The notes below the pieces were generated by a model. It worked only from the letters and a program-made list of their open reading frames with translations, searched no databases and was not told the origin of the DNA. 60,595 nt of DNA from Hellea sp. (GTDB lineage Bacteria > Pseudomonadota > Alphaproteobacteria > Caulobacterales > Maricaulaceae): assembly GCA_020627655.1 (NCBI GenBank), contig JAHDGM010000004.1, positions 40,878-101,472 of the forward strand, in the 5' to 3' direction. Of the stretch, positions 34,152 to 43,680 are shown piece after piece (the first letter of the stretch is position 1; the number at the start of each line of letters is the position of its first letter). The position numbers and the translations under genes were made by a program.

Positions 34152-35201
34152 ATGGCTGTGTTCAACAGTTTGAATTTTGAAAATCATGAAGGCGTGCATT
34201 TTTTCGCTGATGAGGATTCTGGTCTTAAAGCGATTATTGCCGTTCACAATACAGTTCGAGGACCAGGCGCAGGCGGCACGCGTTTGTGGCAGTACAGTAA
34301 TGAACAGGCTGCGCTGGATGATGTTCTTAATTTATCAAAGGCAATGAGCTATAAAAACGCTATGGCTGATATCCCATTTGGCGGTGGGAAAGGTGTTATC
34401 ATAAGACCTGAAGGTGACTTTGACCGCAAAGCCTTATTTGCAGCTTATGGCCGGGCAGTAGAAAGTCTTGGCGGCATATATTGTACGGCCGAAGATGTGG
34501 GCGTTACCCCGTCAGATATGGAAGTCATCCGGACGCAAACCAAATTTGTTGGCGGACTGGATCACGGCGTTGCTGCTTCTGGGGACCCATCTCCAGTTAC
34601 AGCTGAAGGTGTTTTTCGGGGGCTAAAAGTGGCCTGGAAGAAAGTTTCCGGTCAATCTGATCTTGGTGGCGTTCGTGTTGCGGTGCAGGGATTAGGCCAT
34701 GTGGGTTATACTTTAGCTGAAAAATTAGTACATGCGGGCGCTAAGGTTTGGGCCGCTGATATTAATGAAAACGTTCTGACTAAAGCTAAAAGGGAATTAG
34801 GGGCGGTTATCGTGCCCATAGATGAAATTCATACTCAGGATGTTGACATATTTGCGCCCTGCGCGCTGGGCGGTGCGGTTAATCCGAAAAGTTTACCTGA
34901 GATAAAAGCTCGCATCATAGGCGGAGCAGCCAACAACCAGCTTTCAAATTCTGATCTGGGGATAGATCTGCTTGAGAAGGGTATATTGTATTGTCCAGAT
35001 TATGTTATCAATGGGGGCGGAATAATTAATGTGGCATCTGAGTTGTCAGGTACTTACGATCCAAAATGGGTTGACGCACGGCTTGATGGTCTGTCACGGA
35101 CATTAAAGGAAATATTTGAAATTTCCGATGATAGTGGACAGCCAACAAATATTGTGGCTGACAAAATAGCAAAAATGCGGATAACGTCCGCTCAAACATA
35201 A
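34152..35201 (+). CDS. Leucine/valine/phenylalanine dehydrogenase (Glu/Leu/Phe/Val family)
   Basis: 349 residues from ATG 34152 with GGAG six bases upstream. NAD-dependent oxidative deamination of a branched or aromatic amino acid. Glycine-rich PFGGGKGVI with the catalytic Lys, the TAEDVG motif, and a Rossmann site VQGLGHVGYTLAEKL followed by AADIN. Leucine dehydrogenase is the closest by length. It is 39 bases upstream of the large glutamate dehydrogenase, so both probably serve amino-acid catabolism. Confidence 0.88.
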   Translation: MAVFNSLNFENHEGVHFFADEDSGLKAIIAVHNTVRGPGAGGTRLWQYSNEQAALDDVLNLSKAMSYKNAMADIPFGGGKGVIIRPEGDFDRKALFAAYGRAVESLGGIYCTAEDVGVTPSDMEVIRTQTKFVGGLDHGVAASGDPSPVTAEGVFRGLKVAWKKVSGQSDLGGVRVAVQGLGHVGYTLAEKLVHAGAKVWAADINENVLTKAKRELGAVIVPIDEIHTQDVDIFAPCALGGAVNPKSLPEIKARIIGGAANNQLSNSDLGIDLLEKGILYCPDYVINGGGIINVASELSGTYDPKWVDARLDGLSRTLKEIFEISDDSGQPTNIVADKIAKMRITSAQT

Positions 35202-35240
35202 GCAAATGGCATCGGGCCTAATAGGCCAGGTGAGGGGAAA

Positions 35241-38200
35241 ATGGTAGAGCTTCAGTTTACTCAAAATGCGTTTTTAGAGGCTGCTAAAGCCGTAGAAGAT
35301 TTCACTAATACTGCGGATAAAAGCTTTGAAGATGGGGCAGAGCAATTCTTACGAGAATTTTATAAAGATACGCAAGATAGTGACTTCTCAACTTTTGCTT
35401 TAGCAGAAGTAATTGAACTTGCCCGGGCGTTCTGGATGTATGGTAACCGCCGCAAGGTTGGGGAAACACTGATAAGCATCAAGGCACTGCATAGTTTTGC
35501 AGGCCTTCAAGAGCATGATGAAACAGCTATTGCTATCATCGTTGATGATATGTCCTTTCTGGTTGATTCTGTTGTTTCCGCGGTTTCATCTTATGGGGTG
35601 AATGTCACAGGTTTGTTCCACCCAATTGTGAAAGGCCGCCGCGATAAAAAGGGAAAATGGACTGACAAGGGTGAGGAAGTCTCCGAATCTATGATCCTGG
35701 TGACAACTTCCACTATCAGCCGACAAGTTCAAAAAGAGCTGCAGGAAGAACTAAATAAAACAATCGATGAAATTCGCCTGATAAATAATGATTTCAAAGG
35801 CTTAATAAAAACAGTTCAGTCGGTTCGGCAGGAACTTTTGGACCTGCCGTCTCGTGAAAATGATGAAGCTATACAAGAAGGTGCAGCCTTTTTGGAGTGG
35901 GTTGCAGCAGGTAATTTTGTATTACTAGGCGCTCGTAAATATGATTTTATGAAAGCCACATCCAAGAACAAATCGGCACCTGATTATGTTAATCCGGCGA
36001 TTGACCAGGACTCTCAATTGGGCTTGCTGAGAAACTCCGACATCACTGTTTTAAGACAAAGTAGTGAGCCGTCGGTTATCTCGAATAATGTTCAAACCTT
36101 TATGAACAACAGCCTGCCGGTGACTGTGGCAAAATCGAATGTTTTCACGCGGGTACACCGCCGGGTTCGCATGGATTATATTTCCGTAAAACATTATGAC
36201 TGGAGCGGCGATGTTACTGGCGAGACTCGGTTTGTTGGATTGTTTACTTCAGAAGCTTATAGTCGTTCCCCGCAATATGTTCCGCTTATACGGCAAAAAG
36301 TGAACAATGTACTGCGCCGGGCAGGTCATGCGCCGGGATCACATAATGCGAAACGGTTGGAATATGTTCTATCCACCTATCCGCGGGATGAACTATTTCA
36401 AATCGACGAAGATGAACTTTTGCAAATTTCCACGGGAATTGCGCAAGGTTTTGACAGGCCGCGGACACGTATTTTTGTACGCCGTGATCCGTTTAGCCGG
36501 TTTGCATCAGTTTTAGTTTATGTGCCGCTTGAGCATTACAACACACGCGTGAGAAAGCGTATAGGCGAAGCCCTTAAAGACGCATTTGGTGGTCGTATCT
36601 CAGCATTTTATCCGCAATATAGCGACGCTCCTATGGCGCGGGTTCATTTTATTATTGGCATGAATCCAGATGAGGGTTTGTCACCTGATTTACGTGATCT
36701 TGAAACAGAAATTGCAGCTGTTGCTCAGCCTTGGTTTGACGGGGTTGCACTTGCTGCTGAAGCGCATGGAAGTGACGATTCCCAAAATCTGGATAATTAT
36801 AGCAGTGCCTTTTCGGTAGCGTATCAAAATGTGTTCTCTTCGGATCAAGCCTATATAGATATCCGGGTTTCCGAAAAACTCAGCGCTGAAAACCCTGTTG
36901 CAGTGAAGGTTTATAGGCCTGCCGCTGATGGCTCTCGTGTTTTTAACGCCCGTATTTACAGCTTGAAACAACGAATTGAACCGTCCAATGTTATGCCTGT
37001 ATTTAGTAATTTTGCGGCCCATGTTGTCCAGGAAACGGGCTATGAAATTAAACGGGAGAGCGGTGGATCCGTTTGGGTGCATGATTTTGAAGTGCAAGTG
37101 GATTTTGATGTTCCTAACGGGGAGCTGCTTGCAGATATCTTTGAAACTGCCTTCTTGGCTACATGGGACGGACAAAATGAAGATGATGGCTTTAACCGTC
37201 TGATCTTACCTTTAGCGGCTCAGTGGCGCCATATTGCATGGATACGGTTGATTGCGAGGTATCGGAGACAAAGCGGACTGGATCCGTCAGAGGCAACCCA
37301 AATAGAAGCTCTAGAGCTATATCCTGCATTAACCGGAAAAATTCTGGAATTACTGCAAACGAAATTTGATCCAAAATTTGATGGTGAAATGGATAAACGG
37401 CGAAAAGCCGTGCAGGCAATTGAAGACGACATCAATAACGGTCTTACTAAGGTAAAGTCATTAGAACACGATCGGGTTATCCGCCGGATTGCAGATGCTT
37501 GCCGTCATGCACTTCGGACTAATTTTTACCAAAAGTCTGAAACAGGTGAAATTAAGCCTTATATTTCAGTTAAATTTGATAGCCAGTCGATTGCTGATTT
37601 ACCTGCGCCTAAACCCTATCGTGAAATTTATGTCAGCTCACCCAAGGTTGAAGCTGTACATTTACGCTTTGGCCCTGTGGCAAGAGGCGGTTTACGCTGG
37701 TCAGATCGTCGCGATGACTTCCGAACAGAAGTCTTAGGGCTCGTTAAAGCCCAACAGGTAAAGAATGCAGTTATTGTACCGGTAGGTTCAAAGGGTGGTT
37801 TCTTCCCAAAACAACTTCCAAAATCCGGCACGCGGGATGAATGGATTGCTGAAGGTATCTCAGCTTATAAGACTTTCATATCCGGTGTTTTAGACATTAC
37901 TGATAATTATGAAGGGCAGGGCACAGTGCCCCCATCAGATGTGGTTAGTTGGGACAAGCCAGATCCTTATTTGGTGGTTGCGGCTGATAAAGGTACTGCA
38001 ACCTTCTCGGACATTGCCAATGGAATTTCTCAGGAATATGGATTCTGGCTGGATGATGCTTTCGCGTCCGGGGGATCTGTCGGTTATGATCACAAAGCTA
38101 TGGGTATTACAGCCCGCGGTGCCTGGGAGGCCGTAAAACGCCACTTTAGAGAAAGCGGTAAAGACATACAAAGCGAAGATTTCACCGTTATCGGGGTTGG

Positions 38201-40091
38201 TGACATGTCAGGGGATGTGTTTGGTAATGGCATGCTTTTATCTAAACATATCAAGCTTTTATCAGCTTTTAATCACTTAGATATTTTCATTGACCCGGAT
38301 CCGGATCCTGCAAAGTCCTTTAAGGAACGTGAGCGCATGTTCGCCCTGCCAAGATCAACTTGGCAGGATTATAACAAGAAGCTCATCTCTAAAGGAGGTG
38401 GTGTCTTTTCTCGTGCGGAAAAGTCGATTTCGCTGACGCCTGAAATTAAAGCCATGACTGGACTGACTAAAGACGATGTCACGCCCGATGAACTTATTCA
38501 CGCGCTTTTGAAAATGGAGGCAGAGCTTCTATGGTTCGGCGGCATTGGAACCTATGTTAAAGCAAGTCATGAAAGCCATTCAGATGTCGGTGACAAAGCC
38601 AATGATGGTTTGCGTGTAGATGCTAATCAGCTCAAGGCCAAAGTAATTGGCGAAGGCGCCAATCTGGGTATGACGCAGGGTGGCCGGATTGAGTTCGCGC
38701 GCAAAGGCGGGCGTCTGAACACAGATGCCATAGATAACTCTGCGGGTGTTGATAGTTCAGACAATGAAGTAAACATCAAAATTTTATTACGGGCAGCAAT
38801 TGAGAGCAAAGAACTTAAAGCAGGTGATCGAAACTCGCTGCTTGAGGCGATGACAGATAACGTGGCCGAGTTGGTTCTGCAGCATAATTATGATCAGACG
38901 GGCGCGCTTTCATTGGCAGAAATGCGCAACAGGTTGGATCATAATGCCTATGAAAGGTTTATGACGTCACTTGAGCGCAGAAAGCTTTTGGATCGAGCAG
39001 TCGAAGGTCTTCCTGGAACTGAGGCTATGCAGGCGCTTGCGGGCAATAAACAAGGTCTGACACGCCCTGAAATATCTGTGATCATGGCTTATTCCAAAAA
39101 TGTGTTGTTTGACGATTTAATAGGGACTGATGTAGCAGATGACCCGTATTTGGAAAAAATGCTTACAGCATATTTCCCAAAGAAAATTCAAGGTTTTAAT
39201 AAGGCTATGTCTCGGCACCGTTTACGCCGGGAAATCATCACATCCCGTCTTGTGAACAAGATGATTGATGTTTGCGGCCCTGTTTCCGTTATGAGACTTC
39301 AGGAGCAAACACAAGCGAGCCCGGGCGATATCGCTAAAGCATTCATTGTCGCTTACGAGGCTCTGGGAATTGGGGAATTACGGGATGCAATTGAAAAACT
39401 TGATAATCAGGCTGAAGCAGATGCACAGACTAAGCTTCATCAGGAAATTGCCCGGGTGTTAATGCGGGTTATGGCTTGGCTTGTTAGACGTGGTGAAGAT
39501 GGCAATCTTAGTAAGCGTATTGAGCGCCGAACCAAGCTTGCATCAGTGGTTGATAAGAAATGGCTGGAACTATTATCGCCTTATGATCAACGCCGTGCAG
39601 ACAGCCGGATTAAATCATATGTGAAGGCGGGTATACCCAAAAATCTTGCCATGGATGTTGCGCTATTACGGTCAAGAGCATCCGGGTTTGACGTTATAGA
39701 ACTAGCGGACAATGTTGGCTGGGATATCCCATCAGCAGCCGATTTATTTTATGAAATAGGTGGCCGGTTTAAAATCGACCGTGTACGGGCTGCTATGTTG
39801 ACAACATCCTCTGACGATCATTGGGAGCGACTAGCTATGCGGCACTTGCAAGAGGATTTCTTTAAAGCGCAGGCGCGTTTTGCCCGGGACGCAGCCAGTT
39901 ATCACAAAAAGTCTGGCGCTAAAGGCAAGATGGATGTGAAAAGTCTTATCCAAGATTGGGCTAAAGCACGCATTCCGCATGAGAAAGCCTATAATGAAAC
40001 AGTCAATGCTATGTCCCGTAAAGGCGGTTGGACCGTTTCAAAATTTGCGATTGTCAATGCGCAGTTGTCAGACTTGCTGGCGGGCCTTTAA
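35241..40091 (+). CDS. gdhB: NAD-specific glutamate dehydrogenase, 180-kDa class
   Basis: 1616 residues, the normal size of the large GDH class. Converts glutamate to 2-oxoglutarate and ammonia. The N-terminal half holds regulatory ACT-like domains; the catalytic core begins near residue 800 with ARGGLRWSDRRDDFRTEVLGLVKAQQVKNAV and GSKGGFFPK, and a Rossmann part with VIGVGDMSGDVFGNGM. The long C-terminal domain is helical. The start ATG 35241 follows GAGGGG. A 7-bp hairpin covers its stop codon. Confidence 0.95.
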   Translation: MVELQFTQNAFLEAAKAVEDFTNTADKSFEDGAEQFLREFYKDTQDSDFSTFALAEVIELARAFWMYGNRRKVGETLISIKALHSFAGLQEHDETAIAIIVDDMSFLVDSVVSAVSSYGVNVTGLFHPIVKGRRDKKGKWTDKGEEVSESMILVTTSTISRQVQKELQEELNKTIDEIRLINNDFKGLIKTVQSVRQELLDLPSRENDEAIQEGAAFLEWVAAGNFVLLGARKYDFMKATSKNKSAPDYVNPAIDQDSQLGLLRNSDITVLRQSSEPSVISNNVQTFMNNSLPVTVAKSNVFTRVHRRVRMDYISVKHYDWSGDVTGETRFVGLFTSEAYSRSPQYVPLIRQKVNNVLRRAGHAPGSHNAKRLEYVLSTYPRDELFQIDEDELLQISTGIAQGFDRPRTRIFVRRDPFSRFASVLVYVPLEHYNTRVRKRIGEALKDAFGGRISAFYPQYSDAPMARVHFIIGMNPDEGLSPDLRDLETEIAAVAQPWFDGVALAAEAHGSDDSQNLDNYSSAFSVAYQNVFSSDQAYIDIRVSEKLSAENPVAVKVYRPAADGSRVFNARIYSLKQRIEPSNVMPVFSNFAAHVVQETGYEIKRESGGSVWVHDFEVQVDFDVPNGELLADIFETAFLATWDGQNEDDGFNRLILPLAAQWRHIAWIRLIARYRRQSGLDPSEATQIEALELYPALTGKILELLQTKFDPKFDGEMDKRRKAVQAIEDDINNGLTKVKSLEHDRVIRRIADACRHALRTNFYQKSETGEIKPYISVKFDSQSIADLPAPKPYREIYVSSPKVEAVHLRFGPVARGGLRWSDRRDDFRTEVLGLVKAQQVKNAVIVPVGSKGGFFPKQLPKSGTRDEWIAEGISAYKTFISGVLDITDNYEGQGTVPPSDVVSWDKPDPYLVVAADKGTATFSDIANGISQEYGFWLDDAFASGGSVGYDHKAMGITARGAWEAVKRHFRESGKDIQSEDFTVIGVGDMSGDVFGNGMLLSKHIKLLSAFNHLDIFIDPDPDPAKSFKERERMFALPRSTWQDYNKKLISKGGGVFSRAEKSISLTPEIKAMTGLTKDDVTPDELIHALLKMEAELLWFGGIGTYVKASHESHSDVGDKANDGLRVDANQLKAKVIGEGANLGMTQGGRIEFARKGGRLNTDAIDNSAGVDSSDNEVNIKILLRAAIESKELKAGDRNSLLEAMTDNVAELVLQHNYDQTGALSLAEMRNRLDHNAYERFMTSLERRKLLDRAVEGLPGTEAMQALAGNKQGLTRPEISVIMAYSKNVLFDDLIGTDVADDPYLEKMLTAYFPKKIQGFNKAMSRHRLRREIITSRLVNKMIDVCGPVSVMRLQEQTQASPGDIAKAFIVAYEALGIGELRDAIEKLDNQAEADAQTKLHQEIARVLMRVMAWLVRRGEDGNLSKRIERRTKLASVVDKKWLELLSPYDQRRADSRIKSYVKAGIPKNLAMDVALLRSRASGFDVIELADNVGWDIPSAADLFYEIGGRFKIDRVRAAMLTTSSDDHWERLAMRHLQEDFFKAQARFARDAASYHKKSGAKGKMDVKSLIQDWAKARIPHEKAYNETVNAMSRKGGWTVSKFAIVNAQLSDLLAGL

Positions 40092-40098
40092 GCCCGCC
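40079..40098. terminator. Hairpin at the gdhB/amidohydrolase convergent junction
   Basis: GGCGGGC-CTTTAA-GCCCGCC is a perfect 7-base stem spanning the gdhB stop, with the convergent gene ending at 40107. It lacks a clear T-run, so it may act as a bidirectional pause or weak terminator. Confidence 0.45.
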
Positions 40099-40106
40099 TG
40101 AGGCGT

Positions 40107-43100
40107 CTACTCCTCCCACCAATATGGGATTCGCTTACGATTTCCTGTATAGACTTCGTCCATTGTGCCGGCGTCATAGAGACGGCCGCCCTGCATGACC
40201 ATATCAATGTCATCTGTATTACGAATGTCATCTAATGGATTTTTATCCAAGATGATCAAGTCAGCGAGCTTGCCTTCCTCTAAAGATCCAATATCGGCAA
40301 AGAAACCTAAATGCTTTGCCGGATCGACAGTGGCCGTTTGAAGCGCTTCAACGGGGCTCATACCACCGCGTTCAAAAGTCCACATTTCCCAGTGGGCCGC
40401 AAGGCCTTCACGCTGCCCGTGGGCACCAATGGTCACCAAAACGCCTTCATCCTGAAGTTTTTTTGCAACCGCAGCTGCGTCATCATCAGCATAATCTTCC
40501 TCGGGTGCCATTTGACGTCTAACGGCACGAGACTGGAGTATATCGGCAGGCACATGTTTGGATAGGATTGGGTGCTTCCAGACTTCACCTTCCTGATAGT
40601 AATAGTTTTCGCCGCGGACGCCGCCATATGTGACAACCAGTGTCGGAACATAGGCTGTGTCTGTCTGGCTCATGAGCTGGATAACATCGTCATAGATTTC
40701 GCCCACTGGAATGTTGTGCTCGATAGACGAATTTCCATCTACAACCAGAGACATATCCATATGGTAGAGTGACCCACCTTCAGGCACGACGAGCATGTCT
40801 AGTTCACGGGCTGCGTGAGTTACCTGTTGACGCTGTTCACGCCTCGGCTGGTTATAATTTTTAACGCCGTGGGCTCCCTGTTCATATAGCCTGTTTACAT
40901 GTTCTGCCGCGTCATCCGCATTATTGATTGATGCAAAGAAACCGGGTGCTTTTGCGCCGTATATAACTTCTCCGGTTGAGAAGATACGAGGCGCAAGTAA
41001 TTTACCAGCGCGTTGAAGCTCAGATGCCGGAAAAATAGATGCGGCTCTGGATGAGGGGTCGAAGATAGTAGTGACACCTAGTGCCAAATGGCCAATCGTC
41101 GCCCAGTTTTGTTCCGGGGTCATATCACCGACACCTTGGGCACCGTGAGCGTGGGCATCAATCAGGCCGGGGATGATGGTTTTCCCGTCCAGATCTATTA
41201 CTTCAATACCGGCGGGTAATTCTAAATCGACGCCGATGTCCTCTATGCGGTCTCCATAAATTACGATTGTCCCGTTCTCAATAACGCCGCCATCGTCATC
41301 AGACATAGTTATGATGCGTGCGTTTGTTAGAGCTATCGCGGAATCCGGTTTATCCGCCATTTCAATTGATGAAAGGTCGGCTACAGCTTTTTGAACGTAA
41401 TCTTCGTCATCATAGGCCGCTTTGATGTCCGCTTCGAAAAGATCTGGGCCTAAGGTCCAATATAGGGATTTTCCGCCATTAGCCCAGCTTGGGTAAGACG
41501 ATCCGTTTTCACTAAGTTTTTTGACAGGTAGTGCGTTTGCACTTGGTCCGGCCGCAATGTTTTGAGGTCCGGTCAAAGCCGGCATTACAAAGAGGTTATA
41601 ATTTTCCCGAAATGCAATGTTTTGCTCATCTGGCGACATATAAAAACTTTGAGCCAGTTTGGACGATGCATGAACCCGTTCATCATCGCCTAACAGATTA
41701 GTACTGAGTAGGGCTGCAGACCCGTCATGATTGCCTGTAAAGTAAATTCGCATGCTGTCAGCACTAAAGTGGGCGCCACTACCATTTCCTCTGATTTTCT
41801 GTGGTGTCGTATCGCCAATTGCCTGAATGTATAATCCGGCACCATCAGACCAATTCGGTGATGTTAAATAACCGCCGCTTTGTTTCTCATAGACGATATA
41901 TTCTCCATCTGGAGCCATAGCAGGGTGCCGGTAAAGTCCAGGTTGGCGCGTCAGATCTTTGACAGCGCCGCCTTTGGCTCCCGTTTTATGGATGGACCCA
42001 AGACCGTCATCAGTCCAAGAGACAAATACAATTTCTCGGCCATCTGCTGACCAAGCCGGATCAAGTTCACGGATGTTTTCCGGTAATTTGGTGAGCCGTT
42101 TAGCTTTTTGATTACCTACGCTTTGAACATATAATTTGCCCAGGCGCTCAAATACAACCGTTTTACCGTTTGGTGAAACCTTAGCATAGCGTGGCATAGT
42201 TGTTGTAAATTCGTCAGGGGCAACCTCTATTTCAGGTCGCGGTACGCTCAAAACGCTTCGTGTGTCTTTGACGCTAAATTCAATGATATCAACATCGCGA
42301 TCAGACATATTCATGCGACGTATTTTGCCGCCTGCCCAAAAATAAAGATGCTTTCCATCAGGAGACCAGTCCATGTTCGGATACATGCCCTGAACACCCC
42401 AGGTTTCCTGCATATCCCTGTCCATATCATCATAGATTTTGGTTTCTTTACCGCTTTCAAGGTCTTTCAGGTAAAGTTTGGATTTGGCGCGTTCGCGTTT
42501 TACATAAGCCAGATATTTACCGTCGGGAGACGGGGTAGGCCTAACGGCACCGCCCGCACCGCCTGCAGCAACATCAATATCGCCAGTTTCCATATCATAG
42601 CGTTTTATTTGAAATAATTCCGTATTGGAGTCCTGGGCATAAATGAAAGTGCTGCCTGGGGTCACATTTTGCGTGTAATAGACATAACGACCTTCTGGTC
42701 CAAATATTGGCTCCCCCAGTTCCTTTTGGTGAGATTCTGATGGGCGTTTGACCAGTTTTACACCTGAGCCACCAGTCGGGTGGTAAAGCCAGATTTCACC
42801 AGTTCCCAATGAACGCGATGTGGTGAAGTGTTTTTTAGCAGCGATGAAGCGGCCATCCGGACTCCAGGTTGGGTTGTTCATCAGGCGGAAAGCTTCTTTG
42901 GTGACCTGAGATTTGTTCTCACCGTCTATGTCCATGATCCATATGTTATCACCGCCTGCGCGGTCAGATGTGAATGCTAGTTGTTTTCCATCCGGTGAAA
43001 AGCGAGGCTGCATATCCCATGCCATGTCAGATGTGATATTAGTGGCTTCGCCGCCACTAGCAGGCATAGTATAAATGTCGCCTAAAAGATCAAAGGCTAT

Positions 43101-43586
43101 GGTTTTACCGTCGGGGCTGACATCCAGGCTCATCCATGTGCCTTCGTCTACATCAAGTTTGATTTTCGTCTTCTCACCTGGTGGGTTGTTGACGTCCCAT
43201 TTTGCCTCGTCTTCGTTGGTTTTGGTTGTCGTAATAGATGTAGTGGTCGTTTTAGTTGTTGTAGTTGTTTTAGTTTTGTCTTTTTCTTCGGGCTGGATAT
43301 TCTCCGAATGAGGGTGATCAGATTTTTTAGCCTCTTTAAGGTTGCTGTTGGTGTCCTTTGCATCTTCTTTTTTGGACGTATCTTCATCTAATTTGCGAAC
43401 CCGGAAATTGAGCTTTTTATCCTTGGCTTTCTCAACCTTCTTGGTGACGGTATCATTGTTATGGGGATGGGCGGCGGCTTCACTTGTTATAGTTGGCGTT
43501 CCTTTTTGGGCTGCAATAATGCCTAGTGAAAAGGCGATTGCGATGGCGGCTGTGCCTCCCAGAACAGTTTTACGTGTAGATGTCAT
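40107..43586 (-). CDS. TolB-like beta-propeller/amidohydrolase fusion protein, exported
   Basis: 1159 residues with a signal sequence (about 10-26), a Lys/Asp/Thr-rich linker to about residue 130, a TolB/WD40-like propeller (about 140-720, repeats with the SPDGK motif) and a C-terminal imidazolonepropionase-like amidohydrolase domain (about 750-1150). Metal ligands are visible as IIPGLIDAHAHG, an internal SIEHN and HGQREGLAAH. Propeller-amidohydrolase fusions are predicted periplasmic peptidases or prolidase-like enzymes; the substrate is unknown. AGGGAG lies upstream of the ATG. Confidence 0.85.
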   Translation of the reverse strand: MTSTRKTVLGGTAAIAIAFSLGIIAAQKGTPTITSEAAAHPHNNDTVTKKVEKAKDKKLNFRVRKLDEDTSKKEDAKDTNSNLKEAKKSDHPHSENIQPEEKDKTKTTTTTKTTTTSITTTKTNEDEAKWDVNNPPGEKTKIKLDVDEGTWMSLDVSPDGKTIAFDLLGDIYTMPASGGEATNITSDMAWDMQPRFSPDGKQLAFTSDRAGGDNIWIMDIDGENKSQVTKEAFRLMNNPTWSPDGRFIAAKKHFTTSRSLGTGEIWLYHPTGGSGVKLVKRPSESHQKELGEPIFGPEGRYVYYTQNVTPGSTFIYAQDSNTELFQIKRYDMETGDIDVAAGGAGGAVRPTPSPDGKYLAYVKRERAKSKLYLKDLESGKETKIYDDMDRDMQETWGVQGMYPNMDWSPDGKHLYFWAGGKIRRMNMSDRDVDIIEFSVKDTRSVLSVPRPEIEVAPDEFTTTMPRYAKVSPNGKTVVFERLGKLYVQSVGNQKAKRLTKLPENIRELDPAWSADGREIVFVSWTDDGLGSIHKTGAKGGAVKDLTRQPGLYRHPAMAPDGEYIVYEKQSGGYLTSPNWSDGAGLYIQAIGDTTPQKIRGNGSGAHFSADSMRIYFTGNHDGSAALLSTNLLGDDERVHASSKLAQSFYMSPDEQNIAFRENYNLFVMPALTGPQNIAAGPSANALPVKKLSENGSSYPSWANGGKSLYWTLGPDLFEADIKAAYDDEDYVQKAVADLSSIEMADKPDSAIALTNARIITMSDDDGGVIENGTIVIYGDRIEDIGVDLELPAGIEVIDLDGKTIIPGLIDAHAHGAQGVGDMTPEQNWATIGHLALGVTTIFDPSSRAASIFPASELQRAGKLLAPRIFSTGEVIYGAKAPGFFASINNADDAAEHVNRLYEQGAHGVKNYNQPRREQRQQVTHAARELDMLVVPEGGSLYHMDMSLVVDGNSSIEHNIPVGEIYDDVIQLMSQTDTAYVPTLVVTYGGVRGENYYYQEGEVWKHPILSKHVPADILQSRAVRRQMAPEEDYADDDAAAVAKKLQDEGVLVTIGAHGQREGLAAHWEMWTFERGGMSPVEALQTATVDPAKHLGFFADIGSLEEGKLADLIILDKNPLDDIRNTDDIDMVMQGGRLYDAGTMDEVYTGNRKRIPYWWEE
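43218..43274 (-). repeat. Threonine-codon repeat in the amidohydrolase linker
   Basis: A stretch of ACN codons with a few Lys codons encodes runs of Thr broken by Lys. It is imperfect at the third base, so it is selected or old rather than a fresh microsatellite. Confidence 0.7.
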
Positions 43587-43680
43587 GTCTATGCTCCCTT
43601 TGTGGATTATATGTATTTTAAGTGCCTAAAGTTGTCATGCAACTTCGCGTTAGAGGCGAAAAAAGGCGAGCTTTTAAGGT

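Noticed and set aside
36690-37175. 161-codon open frame antisense to gdhB
   Set aside because: Inside a conserved gene on the other strand, composition of a shadow frame.
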